DNA of 64,000 nt from contig NC_052354.1 in the NCBI RefSeq assembly GCF_009727055.1, positions 42,315,222 through 42,379,221 on the forward strand, written 5' to 3'. How positions within the stretch are numbered: the first letter of the stretch is position 1; every line of letters starts with the position of its first letter. A program made the translations under genes and the position numbers. Source of the stretch: Benincasa hispida (lineage: Eukaryota; Streptophyta; Magnoliopsida; Cucurbitales; Cucurbitaceae). Below the pieces are notes generated by a model. The model worked only from the letters and a program-made list of their open reading frames with translations, did not search any database and was not told the DNA's origin. Positions 60,585 through 64,000 of the stretch are shown here, in pieces.

Positions 60585-62929
60585 CTCGTAGAATTAATTT
60601 AGAAAATTTGAAATTTGCACTGGTTTAGTGGGTTGCATTATGAATGTGGTTTGCGAATGAATGTTTACGGTAAATTTTGGCCTTAGATTTACATGTTTGA
60701 TTTGATCAACTTGTTATGGCCCTTATGTTTTTGTGCATATTGTCATGTAATTCGAGTCTTTTGTAAGTCCATGTCTAGAATTAGAGGTATTTATAATGAA
60801 GGATCGAGACCAATTTTGGCCAAAAAAGAAGAAAAATTCGATGATTTGCCCAGAATTGCTTTTTGATATCGTAGCATTGCAAAGCTATGACATGTGTTAC
60901 GCAAGGGTTTGCGTTGTGCGTGGTTCAACTGTGGTTTAGGGTGGTTCAATTTGGTTCAGCTGGTTCAAGGTGGTCTGGTCTGATTTTGTGCTGGGTTTGG
61001 TTCATGATTTTTGGGTTTGGGTCAAAGCGGTTTGGGTTGGTCTAGTCTGGTTCTGAAGCGACAAAAGGTGTTTTTAGGATAAAATTTGCAAAATTATTGT
61101 AATTTATTGCTTATTTTATCCTAGGGGCCAAATTACTAGTTCATTTGTTATTTAAATGCTTTATGGATGTTATTTAGATAAATCCCATCATAGGTCAAGC
61201 ATGTTCATGCATTTTAATATATTATAAGGGTAATAATATATGGTATTAATGCATGGTATATAAAATTTCATGAGTTATTTAATATATTTTGATATGTTAA
61301 ATACATGAAATTGGAAAAGCATGATGCATGACATCACTTAGGTAAATATAAAGGGTTATATTTATTAATGTTTTGTATATACTTGGTTGATTTTCATGAA
61401 TTGTTTAATATAAGTGTTATATTAATAAAGTTGAAAGTCAAATTGCATTGAGCATGACACATCCATAGTTTAATATAATTGCTATATTAAAATCATGAAA
61501 TGCATGTAATATGGTTTTCTTATTAATTAGAATTTGATTGTTAATTAATTAAACTATAGAAAGCATGATTATAGGCTAATAATTAATTTTGTAATAGTTA
61601 TAAAATTAATTTTTAGTAACTGTCAACCTATAATAAAGAGTTGTATGCAAACTTAGGATCTTAGAGAATTGGAATTAATTTTAAATTATTTAAAATTAAT
61701 TTAGACCTTAGATCACATTAATTCTAATAGGATTAGAATTAAGTCCTATCTTTTTAATAGTTTTAAAATATGACCGAATAAGACAAGTAGGACTTTAGGT
61801 TATAAGGGAACTCTATTAGTGAAGTTCTGTCCAGGTTGGGGATACTTAAGATGATAGTTTACAGAACACCTCCTACTTGGGAACTGACCTGGAATTTGAA
61901 TTAAATTAACTTTAGCCCTGTTAGCATGCAATATCACCAAGTTAATTATAAGAGTTATAATAGGCATAGACTTAGATAGATTCATTAGCTAGAATTTAAC
62001 TAAGTATAATAAAACCTTAAAAGGGTATAACACTCCAGTAGGAGAAAAATGGTATATGGGATACATCAATTTTTAGCTCTCACGTCCTTGAGAGTTCACA
62101 TCGTGAGATCCATGCTTGATTTCGTGTTGTCCTGAGCGCGACCTCCCTATGGAAAGTATTTGCATAAGTTAATACCAAGGTGAATAGGAAAAGTGTTCAT
62201 AGTAAGTGGGAGAAGAAAGTGTGTGAACATATCCTACAGTCTCCTCTATTAGGTTGCATCGTGAGATTCCTTTAATCTGCTTGTGTGTCGTCCTGAAGCG
62301 GGTACACTTTCTGAGGGTGGATCATAGGATTCGAAACAACGCAAACTTCAGTAATGAATAGGGTTTCTTAGGTTAATCTTCAACAATTGTCTTTTTTTAC
62401 GGTAGTCTGTTGAAACATACCTCTGGGATCCGGTAGCCTATTGAAAAGTACCTCTAGGATCCGGTAGCCTATTGAAAAGTACCTCTGAGATCTGAAAATG
62501 GTAAGGTCACACTTATGGAATGAATTAAGCTAGTTAATGAATCTTTGACCGAAAAACAATAGCTAAAAACTATAGGAATAAGAGTTATTCTGGTATTAGT
62601 AATTAATTGAGATTGTCTCAATTCATGGGAGAGGTAGTTGATCACCATTCGGTGGCTGCTGCTCTAAACCTCTGAAGTATCGTTGCAAAAACTAAATCAA
62701 TAGTTTAATTAGGGTTCTTTGATAGCTTGTTTTTGCCGAATTGATTGGTTACTGCAGTCACACAAATATATGACCCCATCTTTATTTCTATGATTTTTCC
62801 CTCATAAAATTTTTTTGCAGAAAGAACATCACTGTACATTTGGGTAATGTTAAAATCTCTTTTGCCAATTCCTCTAATCATATGGATGTAATTTCTCAAA
62901 GTTAGTACCATGTATGGTTACAGGATATG
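60585..62929 (+). mobile_element. Non-coding interior of an LTR element (LARD-like)
   Basis: About 2.3 kb with no gag or pol signature in any frame. G/T-rich 'ggttcaa' and 'ggtttggg' repeats lie at 60920-61060. Two related blocks near 62075-62150 and 62225-62310 share 'catcgtgagat' and 'gtcgtcctga'. A roughly 35-base unit 'gatccggtagcctattgaaa' is repeated about three times at 62400-62490. This fits a large retrotransposon derivative that relies on proteins from other elements. No plus-strand 3' LTR is seen in the window. Confidence 0.5.
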
Positions 62930-64000
62930 AAATGAAGGGACTATGAAGTCCGAAGCGTAAGCAGGATCATGTCCCAATTTTCAATTTTCACAGTGAATTA
63001 AAATTACAGAAGAAATAATTATGCACTTTAACAAAATTTACAGCATGCTTAACAAAGAAAAAAAGGAGAAATAGGGGTTTGGTTGACTAACCTCTTGAAG
63101 AACCAATTCTTCACGATATTCCTCTCCAATTGGTCACGAACCCGAAGGAACTCTTATTAAAGAGTACCTCTGAGCGGAAGCAAGATCATTCCAAACTTAT
63201 TGTGATAGAATTACCGCATTCATAATAAAACATACAAGTTATGCATTAACAACAAATTACAGGCATGCTTTGAAACTTTAATCAACAAAAGAGAACAAGA
63301 TACATACCAGATGAAGAACTCTTCTCCACAGAAATCTCGCTCTCGTCCAGAAAGCCAATCTCGCTGTCACTGAGATCCTCAAGGCTATCGTCCATCAAAT
63401 CGATGTCGTCTACCCACAAATAGACTCCTTAAGAACACAGCAGTAGGGAAGACACCACCACTTGGAACTCTCGGTATTCTCGGAGTGAGAATCTGAGAGG
63501 TGTGAGCTCTATTGGATTTGGTAGAGGGAAGGAGAAAGAAACGATCGTTTACCACGACTAAGCAAGTGAGAAATATTGAGAGTCTATCGTATAGACAAAT
63601 GCTTGATCGTTTAGGTAAAGGTACACGATCATGTAGTAACAGGGGCTTGATCGTATAGACATCGTTTAGTAAAATGCTCAGGCGTGCGATTACGTAGAAA
63701 AAAGCTAGACGATCGTTTAGTAAATTCTATGCGATCGTTTAGGAAAAGCGTGCGTGTATGTGATCATACGATATTTAATAAACATTAAGCTGTCGTGTAT
63801 GCTCTCGGTTTGTTAGGCGATAGGCAGTATACACAATCAGTGAGCGAATGTCTGATTTCTTGCAAAATGAAAACAATTTTTATTTTATCCTTCAGTTACG
63901 AAAACTGAATGCAACCTCCCACTAACTCATTCAGTTACGAAGAAAAAGCTGGGCAACAATTATCCCATAATTATTTAATTAAAAAATAAATATAATCATA
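62930..64000 (-). mobile_element. LTR-derived sequence of the 2-kb family, two nested 3' ends
   Basis: Two starts of the inverted LTR follow one another: 'gaagtccgaagcgtaagcag' near 62948 and 'ctgagcggaagcaagatcat' near 63169. Each is followed by 'cagcatgctt' or 'caggcatgctt' text. The second continues past the window end. 63540-63780 holds a cluster of 'gatcgttta' repeats. No coding. Confidence 0.55.
63540..63780. repeat. Degenerate 'cgatcgtttag' repeat cluster
   Basis: Roughly ten near-copies of 'gatcgtttag' or 'gatcgtatag' spaced at irregular 15-30 base intervals inside the LTR. Single related copies occur in the LTR at 17617-19704 ('caatcgtttagc' near 18000). Confidence 0.6.

Noticed and set aside
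62400..62490. Tandem repeats considered as a CRISPR-like array
   Set aside because: Units are directly adjacent without unique spacers, in a plant retroelement interior.

Overview
This window is nuclear DNA from a flowering plant. The evidence is AT-rich sequence, genes with GT-AG introns, plant LTR retrotransposons, LINEs, SINE-like and MITE-like repeats, and old insertions of plastid DNA. Short 'gatagactt' repeat clusters and the 2-kb LTR families resemble what I know from Cucurbitaceae. A cucurbit is therefore my best guess, but it is an inference. The sequence has four runs of N, and each lies at a direct duplication, so parts of the layout reflect assembly rather than biology.

Three gene groups look real. 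(1) 5294-13141 (+) is a ten-exon ubiquitin-specific protease of the UBP23 type. (2) 20.6-39.0 kb holds a purine permease (PUP) cluster: a broken copy (21607-22041, +), an intact gene (24129-25211, +), and a tail-to-tail partner (26951-28045, -) that is repeated without visible difference at 35238-36332. (3) 45744-51648 (-) is a five-exon PSMD9/Nas2-type proteasome assembly chaperone. In Arabidopsis, from memory, UBP23 (At5g57990) and the PSMD9 homologue (At5g57950) lie very close together, so the two ends of this window look like a conserved block opened up by PUP duplication and retroelements. Pseudogene fragments of COG5 (3606-4190) and a leucine aminopeptidase (55526-56008) are also present.

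Most other sequence is repeats. 0-5 kb has foldback repeats, a plastid 16S rRNA fragment and the COG5 fragment. 14.4-19.7 kb has two solo LTRs with perfect 5-bp target duplications. 29.4-38.0 kb has a frameshifted Ty1/copia element that sits between a PUP coding exon and what looks like that gene's 5' UTR exon; the second PUP copy interrupts this element. 41.0-44.2 kb has a collapsed LINE and a solo LTR carrying a chimeric plastid insert. 47.7-50.9 kb has LINE pieces inside a PSMD9 intron. 56.8-64 kb has several LTRs of one 2-kb family around a non-coding, LARD-like interior.

I do not see a new enzyme system or defence-like locus. The most consequential observation is the duplicated PUP block inside the copia element. 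It is probably an assembly artefact; if real, it would be a recent gene-segment insertion into a retrotransposon. No tRNA gene, complete rRNA gene or CRISPR array was found.
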